From the NCBI RefSeq assembly GCF_007994985.1, contig NZ_VOQF01000001.1:793136-857135 (forward strand): a stretch of 64,000 nucleotides of DNA, in the 5' to 3' direction. Positions 36,059 to 46,670 of the stretch are shown here, one piece after another. The first letter of the stretch is position 1. Every line of letters begins with the position of its first letter. Made by a program: the position numbers and the translations under genes. The stretch comes from Metabacillus litoralis. Its GTDB lineage: Bacteria > Bacillota > Bacilli > Bacillales > Bacillaceae. Below the pieces are notes generated by a model. The model made no database searches, was not told where the DNA came from, and saw nothing but the letters and a program-made list of their open reading frames with translations.

Positions 36059-37075
36059 CTAAAACTCTTTTGCTTTGTTAAAAAAAGCTTCTAATAAGTT
36101 AACAGCACTTGCAGAAACAGTTTTTTCTCCCTTTACAATTGCTTCTTCTAAAATAGGAAGCTTTTGTTTAATGGAAGGATGGTCATAAAATACTTTATAA
36201 AGCTCCTGCTCTACTAATGTATACAGCCATTTCCGTTGTTGCTCACTTCTTACTTGATCAAATACAGAGCTTGTTTTTGTTTTGATTTCAAAGTCTTGTA
36301 TCACTTTCCAAATCTCATCTATACCTGTTTCTTGTACTGCTGATGCAGTCAGCGCTCTTGTTGTCCATCCTTTTGTATAAGAATGTAGAAAATGAAGAAT
36401 TGTATTATAATCTCTTTTCGCCACATTAGCTTTGTGTAGATTATCCCCATCAGCTTTATTAACAACAACTAAGTCTGGCAATTCCATAATGCCTTTTTTC
36501 ATAGTTTGTAACTCATCACCTGCACCTGTTAGCACAAGAAGTAAAAAGAAGTCTACCATGTCTCTAACAACAAATTCTCCTTGACCCACACCCATCGTTT
36601 CAACAAGTATCACATTATAGCCCGCAGCTTCACACAAAAAAATTGTTTCTCGTGTTTTGCGACTAACCCCTCCTAGATTTCCACCAGATGGAGAGGGTCT
36701 AATAAATGCATTAGGATCTTTTGATAAACGTTCCATTCTTGTTTTATCACCCATAATACTTCCTTTTGAAACCTGGCTACTAGGATCTACAGCTAGCACT
36801 GCTACTTTATATCCGTTATTTGTTAAGTATGTGCCAAAAGCATCAATAAACGTGCTTTTACCTGCACCTGGAACACCAGTAATTCCAATTCTAATAGATG
36901 TGTTTTCCTTTTGTAAAAGATGCTCAATTATTTTTTGCGCTTTTTCAAAATGACGTGATGCATTGCTTTCTACTAGCGTAATCGCTTGAGCTAACATCAC
37001 TCTGTTACCATTTACGATTCCCTCAACAAGATCATCCACCGTAACCTCGTGAATTTTTTTAATATATTTGGTCAT
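36059..37075 (-). CDS. meaB: Methylmalonyl-CoA mutase-associated GTPase MeaB
   Basis: G3E-family GTPase chaperone that loads and protects the adenosylcobalamin of methylmalonyl-CoA mutase. From the ATG at 37075 (GAGGAAG upstream) it has 338 residues. Walker A is GITGVPGAGKSTFIDAFG (about residues 58-75), then VLAVDPSSQVSKGSIMGDKT with the switch aspartate, ETMGVGQGE (Walker B/switch II) and NKADGDN (base recognition). Old name ArgK. The start overlaps the end of mutB, so the chaperone is made with the enzyme. Confidence 0.94.
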   Translation of the reverse strand: MTKYIKKIHEVTVDDLVEGIVNGNRVMLAQAITLVESNASRHFEKAQKIIEHLLQKENTSIRIGITGVPGAGKSTFIDAFGTYLTNNGYKVAVLAVDPSSQVSKGSIMGDKTRMERLSKDPNAFIRPSPSGGNLGGVSRKTRETIFLCEAAGYNVILVETMGVGQGEFVVRDMVDFFLLLVLTGAGDELQTMKKGIMELPDLVVVNKADGDNLHKANVAKRDYNTILHFLHSYTKGWTTRALTASAVQETGIDEIWKVIQDFEIKTKTSSVFDQVRSEQQRKWLYTLVEQELYKVFYDHPSIKQKLPILEEAIVKGEKTVSASAVNLLEAFFNKAKEF

Positions 37076-37077
37076 TC

Positions 37078-39222
37078 TCAAACTTCCTCATAGCCCAAAC
37101 GTTCAAGAATCTTATCCAAAACCTTTGTCGCAGCTACAGGTATAACAGTACCAGGTCCAAATATTTCGGAAGCTCCTTTTTCCTTTAATTCAGCATAATC
37201 CTGAAAAGGAATAACACCACCTATTATTACAACAATGTCTTCTCTACCTAATTTCTTAAGCTCAGAAATCAACTGTGGAAGCAAGGTATTATGTCCTGCA
37301 GCGAGAGAGCTTATTCCAACAACATGAACATCATTTTCTACAGCTTGAACAGCTGTTTCCTCAGGTGTTTGAAATAGTGGACCAATATCAACATCAAATC
37401 CTAAATCCGCAAAAGCTGTTGAAATAACCTTTGCTCCTCGATCATGACCATCTTGACCCATTTTCGCAATTAAAATTCTTGGTCGTCTACCTTCTAGTTC
37501 ATAAAATTGGTCTGTTTTTTCCCTCACTTTTTTTATTTCTTCTTCATTCGAATATTCTGCGCTGTAAACACCACTAACAGATTTAATCATTGCTTGATGA
37601 CGTTTACTCACTTTTTCAATTGCATAAGATATTTCTCCCAAGGTTGCTCTAGCTCGTGCTGCCTCTACTGCTAATTCCAATAAATTGCCCTCATTGTTTG
37701 CACTAGCATCGGTTAATGCTTGGAGTGTTTCACTAACAGACTTTTCATTTCGATTTTTCTTTAGGGTGTGAAGACGCTCTATTTGTTTGTTTCTAACTAC
37801 AGTATTGTCTATTGATAAAATATCAAGTGGATCTTCTTCCTCTAACCTAAATTTATTCACTCCAATGATCGCTTCTTTACCAGAATCAATTTTCGCTTGT
37901 CTTCTGGCAGCCGCTTCCTCAATTTTCATTTTTGGAAGACCTGTTTCAATAGCCTTTGTCATACCACCAAGCTGTTCTACTTCTTCTAAGTGTTCTTTTG
38001 CTCGCTGAATTAAACTATTTGTTAGAGATTCTACATAATAAGAACCACCCCAAGGATCAATTACATCACAAATACCAGTTTCATTTTGCAGGTACAATTG
38101 AGTGTTTCGGGCGATTCGAGCCGAAAAATCAGTTGGTAAAGCAATGGCTTCGTCTAAAGCGTTTGTATGAAGAGATTGTGTATGTCCCATTGCTGCAGCA
38201 TGTGCTTCAAGACAAGTCCGAACGACATTATTGTAAGGATCTTGCTCTGTTAAACTCCATCCAGATGTTTGCGAGTGTGTTCTTAGCATGAGTGATTTAG
38301 GATTCACAGGATTAAATTGCTGCATCATTTCTGACCACATAAAGCGAGCTGCTCTCATTTTTGCAACTTCCATAAAGTAATTCATACCAATTGCCCAAAA
38401 GAATGATAATCTTGGGGCAAATTGATCAATATCTAAACCAGCTTTTAAACCAGTTCTAATATATTCGAGTCCATCTGCTAACGTATAAGCCAACTCAAGA
38501 TCTGCAGGTGCACCAGCTTCTTGCATATGATAACCTGAGATGCTGATACTATTAAACTTTGGCATATGCTGTGCTGTGTATTTAAAGATATCACCAATAA
38601 TTCTCATTGACATCTCAGGTGGATAAATATACGTATTACGTACCATATATTCTTTTAAAATATCATTTTGAATTGTGCCTGACAGTTTTTCCTTAGCCAC
38701 ACCTTGTTCTTCAGCCGTTACAATATAAAAAGCCATTATTGGTAATACGGCACCATTCATCGTCATTGAAACAGACATCTCGTCTAAAGGAATACCGTCG
38801 AATAATATTTTCATGTCCAGGATCGAATCTATCGCTACCCCCGCTTTCCCAACATCACCGTCTACGCGCGGATGATCTGAGTCATACCCTCTGTGTGTTG
38901 CTAAATCAAAGGCTACACTTAAGCCTTTTTGCCCCATCTCCAGGTTACGTCGATAAAAAGCATTACTCTCCTCTGCTGTCGAAAAACCAGCATATTGACG
39001 AATTGTCCAAGGACGATTTTTATACATTGTCGCATATGGTCCACGCAGAAATGGTTTCACTCCAGGATAAGTATTTAGATGTTCAACTTCCAATAAATCT
39101 TGACTTGTATAATGATTTTTTATCTGTATTTGCTCATTCGTATTATATGTTTCTACTGAGGAGTTCACATAATGATTGATATTTATAAGCGGTGCAGATG
39201 TAATAGATCGCCTTTTCATCAT
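37078..39222 (-). CDS. mutB: Methylmalonyl-CoA mutase large (catalytic) subunit
   Basis: B12-dependent isomerase converting (R)-methylmalonyl-CoA to succinyl-CoA. The 714-residue protein has a TIM barrel with [20 protein letters not shown] (about residues 62-81) and [21 protein letters not shown] [15 protein letters not shown], plus the active-site [10 protein letters not shown]. The C-terminal cobalamin domain has the histidine ligand in [15 protein letters not shown] (about 588-602) and [19 protein letters not shown]. Length and motifs are those of the active subunit. It follows mutA with a four-base overlap. Confidence 0.97.
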   Translation of the reverse strand: MMKRRSITSAPLININHYVNSSVETYNTNEQIQIKNHYTSQDLLEVEHLNTYPGVKPFLRGPYATMYKNRPWTIRQYAGFSTAEESNAFYRRNLEMGQKGLSVAFDLATHRGYDSDHPRVDGDVGKAGVAIDSILDMKILFDGIPLDEMSVSMTMNGAVLPIMAFYIVTAEEQGVAKEKLSGTIQNDILKEYMVRNTYIYPPEMSMRIIGDIFKYTAQHMPKFNSISISGYHMQEAGAPADLELAYTLADGLEYIRTGLKAGLDIDQFAPRLSFFWAIGMNYFMEVAKMRAARFMWSEMMQQFNPVNPKSLMLRTHSQTSGWSLTEQDPYNNVVRTCLEAHAAAMGHTQSLHTNALDEAIALPTDFSARIARNTQLYLQNETGICDVIDPWGGSYYVESLTNSLIQRAKEHLEEVEQLGGMTKAIETGLPKMKIEEAAARRQAKIDSGKEAIIGVNKFRLEEEDPLDILSIDNTVVRNKQIERLHTLKKNRNEKSVSETLQALTDASANNEGNLLELAVEAARARATLGEISYAIEKVSKRHQAMIKSVSGVYSAEYSNEEEIKKVREKTDQFYELEGRRPRILIAKMGQDGHDRGAKVISTAFADLGFDVDIGPLFQTPEETAVQAVENDVHVVGISSLAAGHNTLLPQLISELKKLGREDIVVIIGGVIPFQDYAELKEKGASEIFGPGTVIPVAATKVLDKILERLGYEEV

Positions 39223-41117
39223 ATACCTACCTCCATAACGTTATGAATATTGAGTAAAAGCTCATACACATTTATGTCCGAAGAGATAGTTCCACTCAAT
39301 CCATATTTATTCACCTTGTCTAAAGCATTATTTCCTAGCAAATAAATTTCTTCAATTGTGCTATCAGATTTTAATTTATTAAAATCTTCCACTTGAATAG
39401 CATCATAAGCTTTGTCTGTCCCACAGAATATAACAATTTTACTATCAATCTTAAGATCATTGATATTGTCATATGAAATTACATCACTATAAATGCCACC
39501 TGCAGTTAACAGTCCAATGATAAAATCAAGTCGGGGTTTATAATCTTTTAATGTTCCGATCGTTACAATCAATACCTTAGGGGTAAATCCTGTTTTTTCT
39601 TTAAAGTTTGTTGCATTCAACCTAAGCTTTTCAAAATGCTCCACCAAACGCTGTGTTTTTAATGGTTCTATTTTTATCTCATCTATATTTTCACTAATTA
39701 TTCCAGGTACCTTCTTTTCTACATCTACATATTTCATTGCCTCTTCAAACGTATATACTTTTATGTTGGTTTCTTGTTTTTTCAATTCAGCTTTATAGCT
39801 TATATCTAGCTGATCATTCGGATTAGCATAAACATTTGTTCCAATCACATGCAATTTTCTAGTATTTACATGATTAATTTTTTGTTTATGCAGTAAGCTA
39901 ATATTTTTTTGGAGTTCTCCTTTTTTTAAAATTTCTAGAAAGCCACCCAGGTCATCTATCTTCTTTATTTCACTCCAAGCGATTTCTGCTAACTGATTCG
40001 TTAATGCTTCAACATAGTAAGAACCATTTGTAGGATCAAATACACCTGCTAAAAAACTTTCTTCTTTAAAAATAAATTGCATGTTTCTAGCAATTCTTTC
40101 TCCTAATTTACTAGTATTGTTAGATACAGTATCAAATGCGTCAATCGTCATTTCATCAACACCAGAAACAGCAGCTGCAAATCCTTCTGTTGTTGTTCGA
40201 AGTAAATTTACATAGGTATCATTTTTTGTTTTATTATAGATCGATGTTTTTGTATGTAAATAGATTTTTTGGGTTTCCTCACTACCACCTAGAGCTGAAA
40301 TAAGAGAAGCCCATATTTGCTTAGCAGCTCTTAGCTTTGCTATTTCCATAAAAAAATTGCCACCAATATTAAAAGAAAAGATCATATTACGTGCAATTGT
40401 ATCAATCGAAATGTTTCGATTTAATAATTCATTAATCGCTTCTAAAGCGTGACTAAAAGCATATATTAACTCCTGAACAGAATTTGCTCCAGCTTCATGA
40501 TAAACATTCCCTTTAATAAGTAATGTTTTTGTAGAAAAATGACTTTCATCCTTCCACCTCATAATATCAGCAAGATAATCTAGCTTCGTTTCTAAACCTA
40601 TAGTAGAAGATCCTGTTAATACTAGTTCTTCGTAAGGATCAAAAGCTATGACGCCATTAAATTTTTTAATAGTTTGTTGATCTTGAAAATGATAAAATAG
40701 CAAGCTAGCAAATCCAATGTTTTCTCCAATGTCAAAAAAGAGAGAATCATTTTCCAAATCTATTTCTTGTAAAGCTAACGTTAGATCATCACTATTTTTT
40801 ATAAAATTAAATTTGTTAACGAAAAAAGAGTTCTGACCACGTTTTTTTGCATCTTTTACTTTATCTGAAAAATCTAATGAATTATCACCAGCTATTTCCT
40901 GACTTATTTTCCAGTCACTGTTTGAGGAAATAGTTCGTTGCTTTGTTGCTTTTGTTATATTTTCTATATCACTTGAATCGTATAAAGGCTTTAATTTTAT
41001 TCCTTCATATGTTGAAGAGTATAAACTTTCAAACGCTTTACCCCTTAACGCTCTCTCAGCCTCTTCTTTCCATTCATTCCAACTACCGCTGCTTGTAACA
41101 CTTTGATTTTCACCCAT
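39219..41117 (-). CDS. mutA: Methylmalonyl-CoA mutase small subunit
   Basis: Non-catalytic partner that forms a heterodimer with MutB. The 632-residue protein keeps the barrel framework ([53 protein letters not shown]). Its C-terminal Rossmann domain reads [20 protein letters not shown] where the large subunit has the DGHDRGA cobalamin motif, so it cannot bind B12 in the normal way. This loss is normal for the small subunit. The ATG follows AGGAGGCG. First gene of the mutA-mutB-meaB operon; the upstream region has a 26-bp palindrome overlapping a cre-like site. Confidence 0.92.
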   Translation of the reverse strand: MGENQSVTSSGSWNEWKEEAERALRGKAFESLYSSTYEGIKLKPLYDSSDIENITKATKQRTISSNSDWKISQEIAGDNSLDFSDKVKDAKKRGQNSFFVNKFNFIKNSDDLTLALQEIDLENDSLFFDIGENIGFASLLFYHFQDQQTIKKFNGVIAFDPYEELVLTGSSTIGLETKLDYLADIMRWKDESHFSTKTLLIKGNVYHEAGANSVQELIYAFSHALEAINELLNRNISIDTIARNMIFSFNIGGNFFMEIAKLRAAKQIWASLISALGGSEETQKIYLHTKTSIYNKTKNDTYVNLLRTTTEGFAAAVSGVDEMTIDAFDTVSNNTSKLGERIARNMQFIFKEESFLAGVFDPTNGSYYVEALTNQLAEIAWSEIKKIDDLGGFLEILKKGELQKNISLLHKQKINHVNTRKLHVIGTNVYANPNDQLDISYKAELKKQETNIKVYTFEEAMKYVDVEKKVPGIISENIDEIKIEPLKTQRLVEHFEKLRLNATNFKEKTGFTPKVLIVTIGTLKDYKPRLDFIIGLLTAGGIYSDVISYDNINDLKIDSKIVIFCGTDKAYDAIQVEDFNKLKSDSTIEEIYLLGNNALDKVNKYGLSGTISSDINVYELLLNIHNVMEVGI

Positions 41118-41242
41118 AATATGCGCCTCCTACATAGGAGTAGGAAGCCCACCCCCTTTGACTCAAATGAATTTCTTCAACTTGGTACAGTTTATGCAGT
41201 GCTACTTCAATATAATTTAATATGAAACAATATTTTTCGAAT

Positions 41243-41275
41243 TGAATGCGTTTACATTTTAATCGAAATGTAAAC
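41243..41275 (-). promoter_or_regulatory. 26-bp palindrome with overlapping cre-like site before mutA
   Basis: GTTTACATTT (41250-41259) and AAATGTAAAC (41266-41275) are perfect 10-bp arms around TAATCG. TGAATGCGTTTACA (41243-41256) matches the cre consensus with one mismatch. The centre is about 145 bp before the mutA start. The arms look like a dimeric repressor operator; the regulator is unknown. The rest of 41118-41600 shows no gene. Confidence 0.65.
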
Positions 41276-41502
41276 ATCTCCAATTTTATTCTATTATAAT
41301 TTATATCAACTAGCAACGTAGTTTCCATTTATGGGTAAAAATTGACGTGTTTACTGATGTAATATTTTATAAAATCGCTTTGTCATTTTGTTGCTTTTAA
41401 TCCTGTTAGCATTTCTTTGCAAAACAGACTTTTAAAAGTACAAACTAGCTTTCTGTACCTCTAGAAATATTTAAAAACGCACTTTAAGAAATTGATTTAA
41501 TT

Positions 41503-41553
41503 AAAAAAAGCTTATAGAGAAACAAGGCAAAATTTCTCTACAAGCTTTTTTAT
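41503..41553. terminator. Terminator of the bkd operon
   Basis: AAAAGCTTATAGAGAAA and TTTCTCTACAAGCTTTT pair with one wobble around a 10-base loop, with A and T runs on either side. It lies about 50 bases after the bkdB stop and is probably bidirectional. Confidence 0.88.
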
Positions 41554-41600
41554 TTATGATTTTATTCATAACCTAACTACAAAGTTCAAGAGATTGAAAA

Positions 41601-42899
41601 TTAATAAATTGAAGTTGTTTCTTTAGATGTTTGTTCTAAAATTTCCTTCACTCTTGCTAAAAAGCGCCCACATATTAACCCATCTAAAACACGATGGTCC
41701 AGTGACATACATAAATTCACCATATCACGTACAGCGATCATACCATTTATGACAACTGGTCGTTTGACAATCGATTCTACCTGAACGATTGCGGCTTGAG
41801 GATAATTAATAATGCCCATAGACTGAACAGAACCAAATGATCCTGTATTATTAACAGTAAAGGTACCACCTTGCATCTCTGAAGAAGTTAACTTCCCATT
41901 TCTAACTTTATTTGCTAACTCTGTAATCTCTCTTGCAATACCTTTAATCGTTTTTTCATCTGCTGCTTTAATAACAGGTACATACAATGAATCCTCTGTT
42001 GCAACAGCGATTGAAATATTAATATCTTTTTTCTGTATAATCTTATCTCCTGCCCACATTGAATTAATTTCAGGATATTCCTTCAATGCTTGTGCTATAG
42101 CTTTTACAAAGAAAGCAAAAAACGTTAAATTAAAGCCTTCTTTTTTCTTAAATTCATTTTTAATTGAATGACGGTATTCAACAAGATTTGTTACATCCAC
42201 TTCCATCATCATCCACGCGTGAGGTGCCTCATGTTTGCTTCGTACCATATTTGCAGCAATTGCTTTCCTCACACCTGAGACTGGAATTTCTATATCACCA
42301 GGCACTGCTGCGTTAGAAGTCGCAGGTGATGTTTTCTTAACAGCTTCTTGCTCAGCTAACGTCCTTGAATCTTCTTTATTTACTATTTCTTGTTTTGGAT
42401 CTTGTTTCACAGGAATTGACCCATTATTAATAATCGTTTGCAGATCTTTTCTCGTTATTCTTCCACCTGCACCTGTTCCGTCAACTAACGTTAAATCAAT
42501 GTCATTTTCTTGTGCAAGTCTTAACACTGCTGGAGAATAACGTGCTTTATTTGGAGCATCTGTTTTGTTGGCTATAGTAGATTCATCGTTTGTTATAGAA
42601 ACATTTTTGGGAGCTTTTTCATCAGATATGCTTTCTGTAGTAGATGCAGTTTCACCACCTTCAACCTCAACAGTACAAATGACTTCTCCAACCGCTAAAG
42701 TTTCATCTTCTTTTGCGATCAGTTCTTTTATAACTCCTGTAAATGAAGATGGAACCTCTGCATTCACTTTGTCAGTCATAACCTCAGCAATAGGATCATA
42801 TTTATTTACCTTATCACCAACAGCTATTAACCATTTGCTTATTGTACCTTCTGTTACACTCTCACCTAACTGAGGCATTTTAATTTCTTCTATCGCCAC
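41601..42899 (-). CDS. bkdB: Branched-chain 2-oxoacid dehydrogenase E2 (dihydrolipoyl transacylase)
   Basis: Core of the complex; transfers branched acyl groups from lipoate to CoA. The 432-residue protein has an N-terminal lipoyl domain with the lipoylated lysine in VMTDKVNAEVPS (about residue 44), a linker, a peripheral-subunit-binding domain (ARYSPAVLRLAQENDIDL, about 117-134; GAGGRITRKDLQ), a second linker and a catalytic domain ending SLDHRVLDGLICGRFLARVK with the active-site His and Asp. The start is GTG after AAAGGAGGT. Last gene of the operon. Confidence 0.95.
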   Translation of the reverse strand: MAIEEIKMPQLGESVTEGTISKWLIAVGDKVNKYDPIAEVMTDKVNAEVPSSFTGVIKELIAKEDETLAVGEVICTVEVEGGETASTTESISDEKAPKNVSITNDESTIANKTDAPNKARYSPAVLRLAQENDIDLTLVDGTGAGGRITRKDLQTIINNGSIPVKQDPKQEIVNKEDSRTLAEQEAVKKTSPATSNAAVPGDIEIPVSGVRKAIAANMVRSKHEAPHAWMMMEVDVTNLVEYRHSIKNEFKKKEGFNLTFFAFFVKAIAQALKEYPEINSMWAGDKIIQKKDINISIAVATEDSLYVPVIKAADEKTIKGIAREITELANKVRNGKLTSSEMQGGTFTVNNTGSFGSVQSMGIINYPQAAIVQVESIVKRPVVINGMIAVRDMVNLCMSLDHRVLDGLICGRFLARVKEILEQTSKETTSIY

Positions 42900-42941
42900 T
42901 TGACTACCTCCTTTTAAAGGCTATTCTTGTAAACTACGATA

Positions 42942-43925
42942 TTAAAATTCAGCAAGCTTTCTTAATGCTGCTTCTACTTTATCTGGGTTAAGCATGAAAA
43001 ACTTCTCCATAGTTGGTGCATAAGGCATAGCTGGAACATCCGGACCTCCAAGCCTCATAATAGGTGCATCCAAGTCAAATAAGCAGTTCTCAGCTATAAT
43101 GGCAGAAACTTCTCCGATAATACTTCCTTCTTTAGTATCCTCAGTTACAAGTAACACCTTTCCTGTTTTAGAAGCTGCTTCGATGATTGCTTCCTTATCT
43201 AGTGGATAAATCGTTCTTAGATCTAACACATGAACAGAAATTCCATCCTGAGCTAATCTTTCTGCTGCTTGTAAAGCAAAGTGAACACATAGCCCGTAAG
43301 TTATGACAGTGATGTCTTCTCCTTCACGCTTTACATCGGCTTTTCCTATTGGCAGTACATAGTCATCATCAGGAACTTCTCCTTTAATTAGACGGTATGC
43401 GCGTTTGTGTTCAAAATATAAAACTGGATCTTCATCACGTATAGCTGCTTTCAGTAAGCCTTTTGCATCATAAGGTGTTGACGGAATAACAATTTTCAAG
43501 CCTGGTTGATTAGCAAATATTGCTTCCACAGATTGAGAATGGTACAAAGCTCCATGAACTCCACCACCAAATGGAGCACGAATCGTAATTGGACAGCTCC
43601 AATCATTATTTGAGCGGTATCTTATTTTAGCCGCTTCTGAAATAATTTGATTTATAGCAGGCATAATAAAATCAGCAAATTGCATTTCTGCTATAGGTCT
43701 CATCCCATACATAGCTGCACCAATACCAACTCCAGCAATCGCAGACTCTGCTAGTGGTGTATCTATCACTCGTTCTTCCCCGAATCTATCATACAAGCCT
43801 GCAGTAGCTTTAAAAACTCCACCTTTTCTACCAACATCTTCTCCAAGCACAAAAACTTTCTCGTCTCGTTCCATTTCTTCTCTCATCGCCATAGTAATAG
43901 CGTCAATATATGAAATTATCGGCAT
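42942..43925 (-). CDS. bkdAB: Branched-chain 2-oxoacid dehydrogenase E1 beta
   Basis: Part of the thiamine-diphosphate E1 that decarboxylates branched 2-oxoacids. The 327-residue protein has ALREEMERDEKVF-type MAMREEMERDEKVFVLGEDV (about residues 11-30), RVIDTPLAESAIAGVGIGAA, QFADFIMPAINQIISEAAK and the transketolase C-terminal segment LLVTEDTKEGSIIGEVSAII. It follows bkdAA by 12 bases. Sequence type and neighbours (bcd, buk, ptb) select branched-chain rather than pyruvate substrate. Confidence 0.94.
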   Translation of the reverse strand: MPIISYIDAITMAMREEMERDEKVFVLGEDVGRKGGVFKATAGLYDRFGEERVIDTPLAESAIAGVGIGAAMYGMRPIAEMQFADFIMPAINQIISEAAKIRYRSNNDWSCPITIRAPFGGGVHGALYHSQSVEAIFANQPGLKIVIPSTPYDAKGLLKAAIRDEDPVLYFEHKRAYRLIKGEVPDDDYVLPIGKADVKREGEDITVITYGLCVHFALQAAERLAQDGISVHVLDLRTIYPLDKEAIIEAASKTGKVLLVTEDTKEGSIIGEVSAIIAENCLFDLDAPIMRLGGPDVPAMPYAPTMEKFFMLNPDKVEAALRKLAEF

Positions 43926-43937
43926 TTTAGTTCCCCC

Positions 43938-44930
43938 TTACTCTGCATAGACATATTTTAAGGCATGCTCTGGATCGGCATATGGCGCCGCTTCTGCATA
44001 TTCTGTTGCGTCATTTACCAATTTCACAATTCGTTCAACAATTTCTTTCTCTATCTCTTCTGTTAAGATATTTAAGTCTTTTAAATAACTAGCAAACTTA
44101 AGGACAGGATCATTTTTCTTAGCTTCAGCTACCTCATCTTGTTCACGATAGCTACGATCATCATCATCACTAGAATGTGGAGTTAATCGGTAAGAAATCG
44201 CTTCTATTAATGTAGGTCCTTCTCCACGACGACCTCGATCTCTAGCATCCTTCACAGCACGATACACTTCAAGCGGATCATTCCCATCAACTGTTTCTCC
44301 TGGCATACCATATCCAATTGCTCGATCGGAAATTTTCTCACAAGCTACCTGCATTTCATACGGAACAGATATTGCGTATTTGTTATTTTCACACATAAAA
44401 ATAACTGGAAGCTTATGAACTGCAGCAAAATTTGCACCTTCATGAAAGTCACCTTGATTTGACGAACCTTCTCCAAACGTAACAAAGGTAACAAGATCTT
44501 TTTTCTGCATTCTACCTGCTAAAGCAATCCCTACTGCATGTGGTACTTGAGTTGTAACAGGTGAAGAGCCTGTTACGATTCTATTTTTCTTCTGTCCGAA
44601 ATGCCCCGGCATTTGACGTCCCCCTGAGTTAGGGTCCTCCGCTTTAGCAAAAGCTGATAGCATTAACTCTTTTGCTGTCATTCCAAATGCTAACACAACA
44701 CCCATATCACGGTAATAAGGAAGCACATAATCTTCTTTACGATCTAAAGCAAAGGCAGCTCCAACTTGTGCTGCTTCCTGTCCTTGACACGAAATAACAA
44801 AAGGAATCTTTCCTGAACGATTTAACAACCACATACGCTCATCTATTTTCCTAGCCAACAACATTGTTTCATACATGCTAAGCACATCTTCATTTGTTAA
44901 ATTTAGTGAAATATGACGATTCTCTGTCAT
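43938..44930 (-). CDS. bkdAA: Branched-chain 2-oxoacid dehydrogenase E1 alpha
   Basis: Thiamine-diphosphate-binding half of E1. The 330-residue protein contains SCQGQEAAQVGAAFAL (about residues 48-63), YYRDMGVVLAFGMT, GRQMPGHFGQKKNRIVTGSS, and the ThDP motif in TFGEGSSNQGDFHEGANFAA (about 151-170) with ENNKYAISVP. The phosphorylation-loop-like YRLTPHSSDDDDRSYR is present, common to all bacterial members. The ATG follows GGGAGGATT. A short repeat remnant lies between it and lpdV. Confidence 0.94.
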   Translation of the reverse strand: MTENRHISLNLTNEDVLSMYETMLLARKIDERMWLLNRSGKIPFVISCQGQEAAQVGAAFALDRKEDYVLPYYRDMGVVLAFGMTAKELMLSAFAKAEDPNSGGRQMPGHFGQKKNRIVTGSSPVTTQVPHAVGIALAGRMQKKDLVTFVTFGEGSSNQGDFHEGANFAAVHKLPVIFMCENNKYAISVPYEMQVACEKISDRAIGYGMPGETVDGNDPLEVYRAVKDARDRGRRGEGPTLIEAISYRLTPHSSDDDDRSYREQDEVAEAKKNDPVLKFASYLKDLNILTEEIEKEIVERIVKLVNDATEYAEAAPYADPEHALKYVYAE

Positions 44931-44944
44931 GTTAATCCCTCCTT

Positions 44945-44990
44945 AATAAGAAAAGCGCAAGCGCCTTGGTTAGCCTAGAGCTAGACACTA
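44945..44990. repeat. Fragment of a GCGCAAGCGCC-type Bacillus intergenic repeat
   Basis: GAAAAGCGCAAGCGCCTTGG, followed by TTAGCCTAGAGCTAGAC, resembles the start of a short repeat that I recall from many Bacillus genomes; only the first 40 or so bases are here. GGCGCTTGCGC can form a small hairpin. It lies inside the bkd operon between lpdV and bkdAA. Confidence 0.5.
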
Positions 44991-45034
44991 ATATATAAAT
45001 TATCATTTTATTTACTAGCATTGATCTAAACGAT

Positions 45035-46459
45035 TCAATAATGAATCGCTTTCCCATATACGGCAAGTGCTGCTTCACCAATTGCCTCAGATAATGTAGG
45101 ATGTGGATGAATAGTATGAGATATCTCCCAAGGTGTTGCATCTAAGACTTTAGCAAGACCTGCTTCTGAAATCATATCAGTAACATGAGGACCAATCATA
45201 TGAACACCTAATACATCCTCTGTGTCCTCATCTACGACAATTTTTACAAACCCTTCTGTTTCTCCAAAAACAAGAGCCTTACCGATTGCACTAAATGGAA
45301 ATTTACCAACTTTTACTTTAAAGTTTTTCTCCTTAGCTTCTTCCTCTGTGTAACCCACACTCGCAATTTCAGGCGAACTGTAGATACATTTCGAAATTAG
45401 TGATTCATCAATTGGAAGAGGTTTTTGATTTGCTATATGCTCCACTGCTACAATTCCCTCATGTGAAGCTACATGTGCAAGTTGTAAACCGCCAATCACA
45501 TCGCCAATTGCGTAAATATGTGATTCTTTTGTTTGGTAATATTTATTTGTATCAATATAGCCCTTTTCTATTTTGATATCAGTGTTTTCAATACCAATAC
45601 CTTCTATATTAGGTAAGCGTCCAACTGAAACTAAAATTCGGTCCGCAGAAAAAGATGGTTTCTCATTATTCAATTCTGCTTGAATCGTTACTGAATTTTC
45701 ATGCTTGACAAGAGTTTCAGGTAATACCTTTGCATCTGTAATAATCTTAATACCTTTTTTCGTCATTAATTTCTTCATTTCATTTGCGATCTCTTTATCT
45801 TCTGTAGGAAGAATTCGATCAGAATATTCTAATACGGTTACTTCTACATCAAAATCAGATAACATAGATGCCCACTCAATTCCAATAACACCACCACCAA
45901 CGATAATAATTGATTTTGGCAAACTTTCTAAATCTAGTGCTTCATCTGAAGTTAGGACCAATTCTCCATCAATGTCTAGTCCCTGAAGGCTCCTTGGACG
46001 TGAGCCAGTTGCAACAATAACATTTTTTGGAATCAACATCTCGTTTTCTTCTCCATTATTCATTTCAACAGAAATCGTACCTGACATAGGAGAGAAGATA
46101 GAAGGACCTAATATCCGGCCAATTCCCTCATAAATATCAATATTGCCTTTCTTCATTAAGTGTTGCACACCACTATGTAATTGTTCGATAATCGATTGTT
46201 TTCGTTGTTGAACTTTAAGAAAATTAAGCTTTACTTCAGCAGTTTCAACACCAAAATCTTCACTTTTTTTAGTTGTTGCAAAAACCTCAGCACTTCTCAG
46301 TAACGCCTTACTTGGAATGCACCCCTTATGAAGGCATGTTCCACCTAACTTACTTTTTTCTACTACTGCTGTTTTAAGTCCTAGCTGTGATGCACGAATA
46401 GCCGCTACATAACCACCAGTTCCTCCACCAAGAATAACGAGATCGTATTCAGTAGCCAT
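45035..46459 (-). CDS. lpdV: Dihydrolipoyl dehydrogenase (E3) of the bkd complex
   Basis: Reoxidises dihydrolipoate and passes electrons to NAD+. The 474-residue flavoprotein has the FAD motif LGGGTGGYVAAIRASQLG (about residues 10-27), the redox disulfide GGTCLHKGCIPSKALL (about 38-53), the NAD-binding GGGVIGIEWASML (about 188-200) and the C-terminal HIHPHPT-type HTIHPHPTLSEAIGEAAL with the catalytic histidine. The ATG follows GGAGGCTTTCG. It is the E3 specific to the bkd operon (B. subtilis yqiV). Confidence 0.95.
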   Translation of the reverse strand: MATEYDLVILGGGTGGYVAAIRASQLGLKTAVVEKSKLGGTCLHKGCIPSKALLRSAEVFATTKKSEDFGVETAEVKLNFLKVQQRKQSIIEQLHSGVQHLMKKGNIDIYEGIGRILGPSIFSPMSGTISVEMNNGEENEMLIPKNVIVATGSRPRSLQGLDIDGELVLTSDEALDLESLPKSIIIVGGGVIGIEWASMLSDFDVEVTVLEYSDRILPTEDKEIANEMKKLMTKKGIKIITDAKVLPETLVKHENSVTIQAELNNEKPSFSADRILVSVGRLPNIEGIGIENTDIKIEKGYIDTNKYYQTKESHIYAIGDVIGGLQLAHVASHEGIVAVEHIANQKPLPIDESLISKCIYSSPEIASVGYTEEEAKEKNFKVKVGKFPFSAIGKALVFGETEGFVKIVVDEDTEDVLGVHMIGPHVTDMISEAGLAKVLDATPWEISHTIHPHPTLSEAIGEAALAVYGKAIHY

Positions 46460-46501
46460 TTTCGAAAGCCTCCTTTAAACGAATCTTCCTCAACATTAAT
46501 T

Positions 46502-46670
46502 AAGGCTGTTTTCGTAAACTTTGTCGCTTTTAACATATGAAGAAAACAGCACTGTATAAAGTCTAGTGGCATCTTTTCTTCTTAGAATAAGTACCTTATA
46601 TATTATGATAAAACCATTGTTACTACTGGAAATTAGGTTAATCAGCAACAATCCTTCAGAAAAGAGCCTT
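46502..46670. mobile_element. MITE-like element copy 2
   Basis: 169 bp from AAGGCTGTTTTCG to CAGAAAAGAGCCTT, with imperfect inverted ends and the 4-bp direct repeat AATT (46498-46501, 46671-46674). It fills most of the gap between buk and lpdV within the operon. The final TT is the start of the buk stop triplet on the plus strand. Confidence 0.85.

Noticed and set aside
41110..41328. 72-codon minus-strand frame upstream of mutA
   Set aside because: It covers the palindrome and the mutA ribosome site, has an unlikely composition and no good start site.
41395..41460. Possible further MITE-like remnant (TTTGTTGCTTTTAA ... AAAACAG)
   Set aside because: Only short A/T-rich stretches match; neither terminal repeat nor target duplication is present.
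41118..41600. Cobalamin riboswitch upstream of the B12-dependent mutase
   Set aside because: No B12-box-like conserved segment was found; only the palindrome, cre-like site and terminator are seen.
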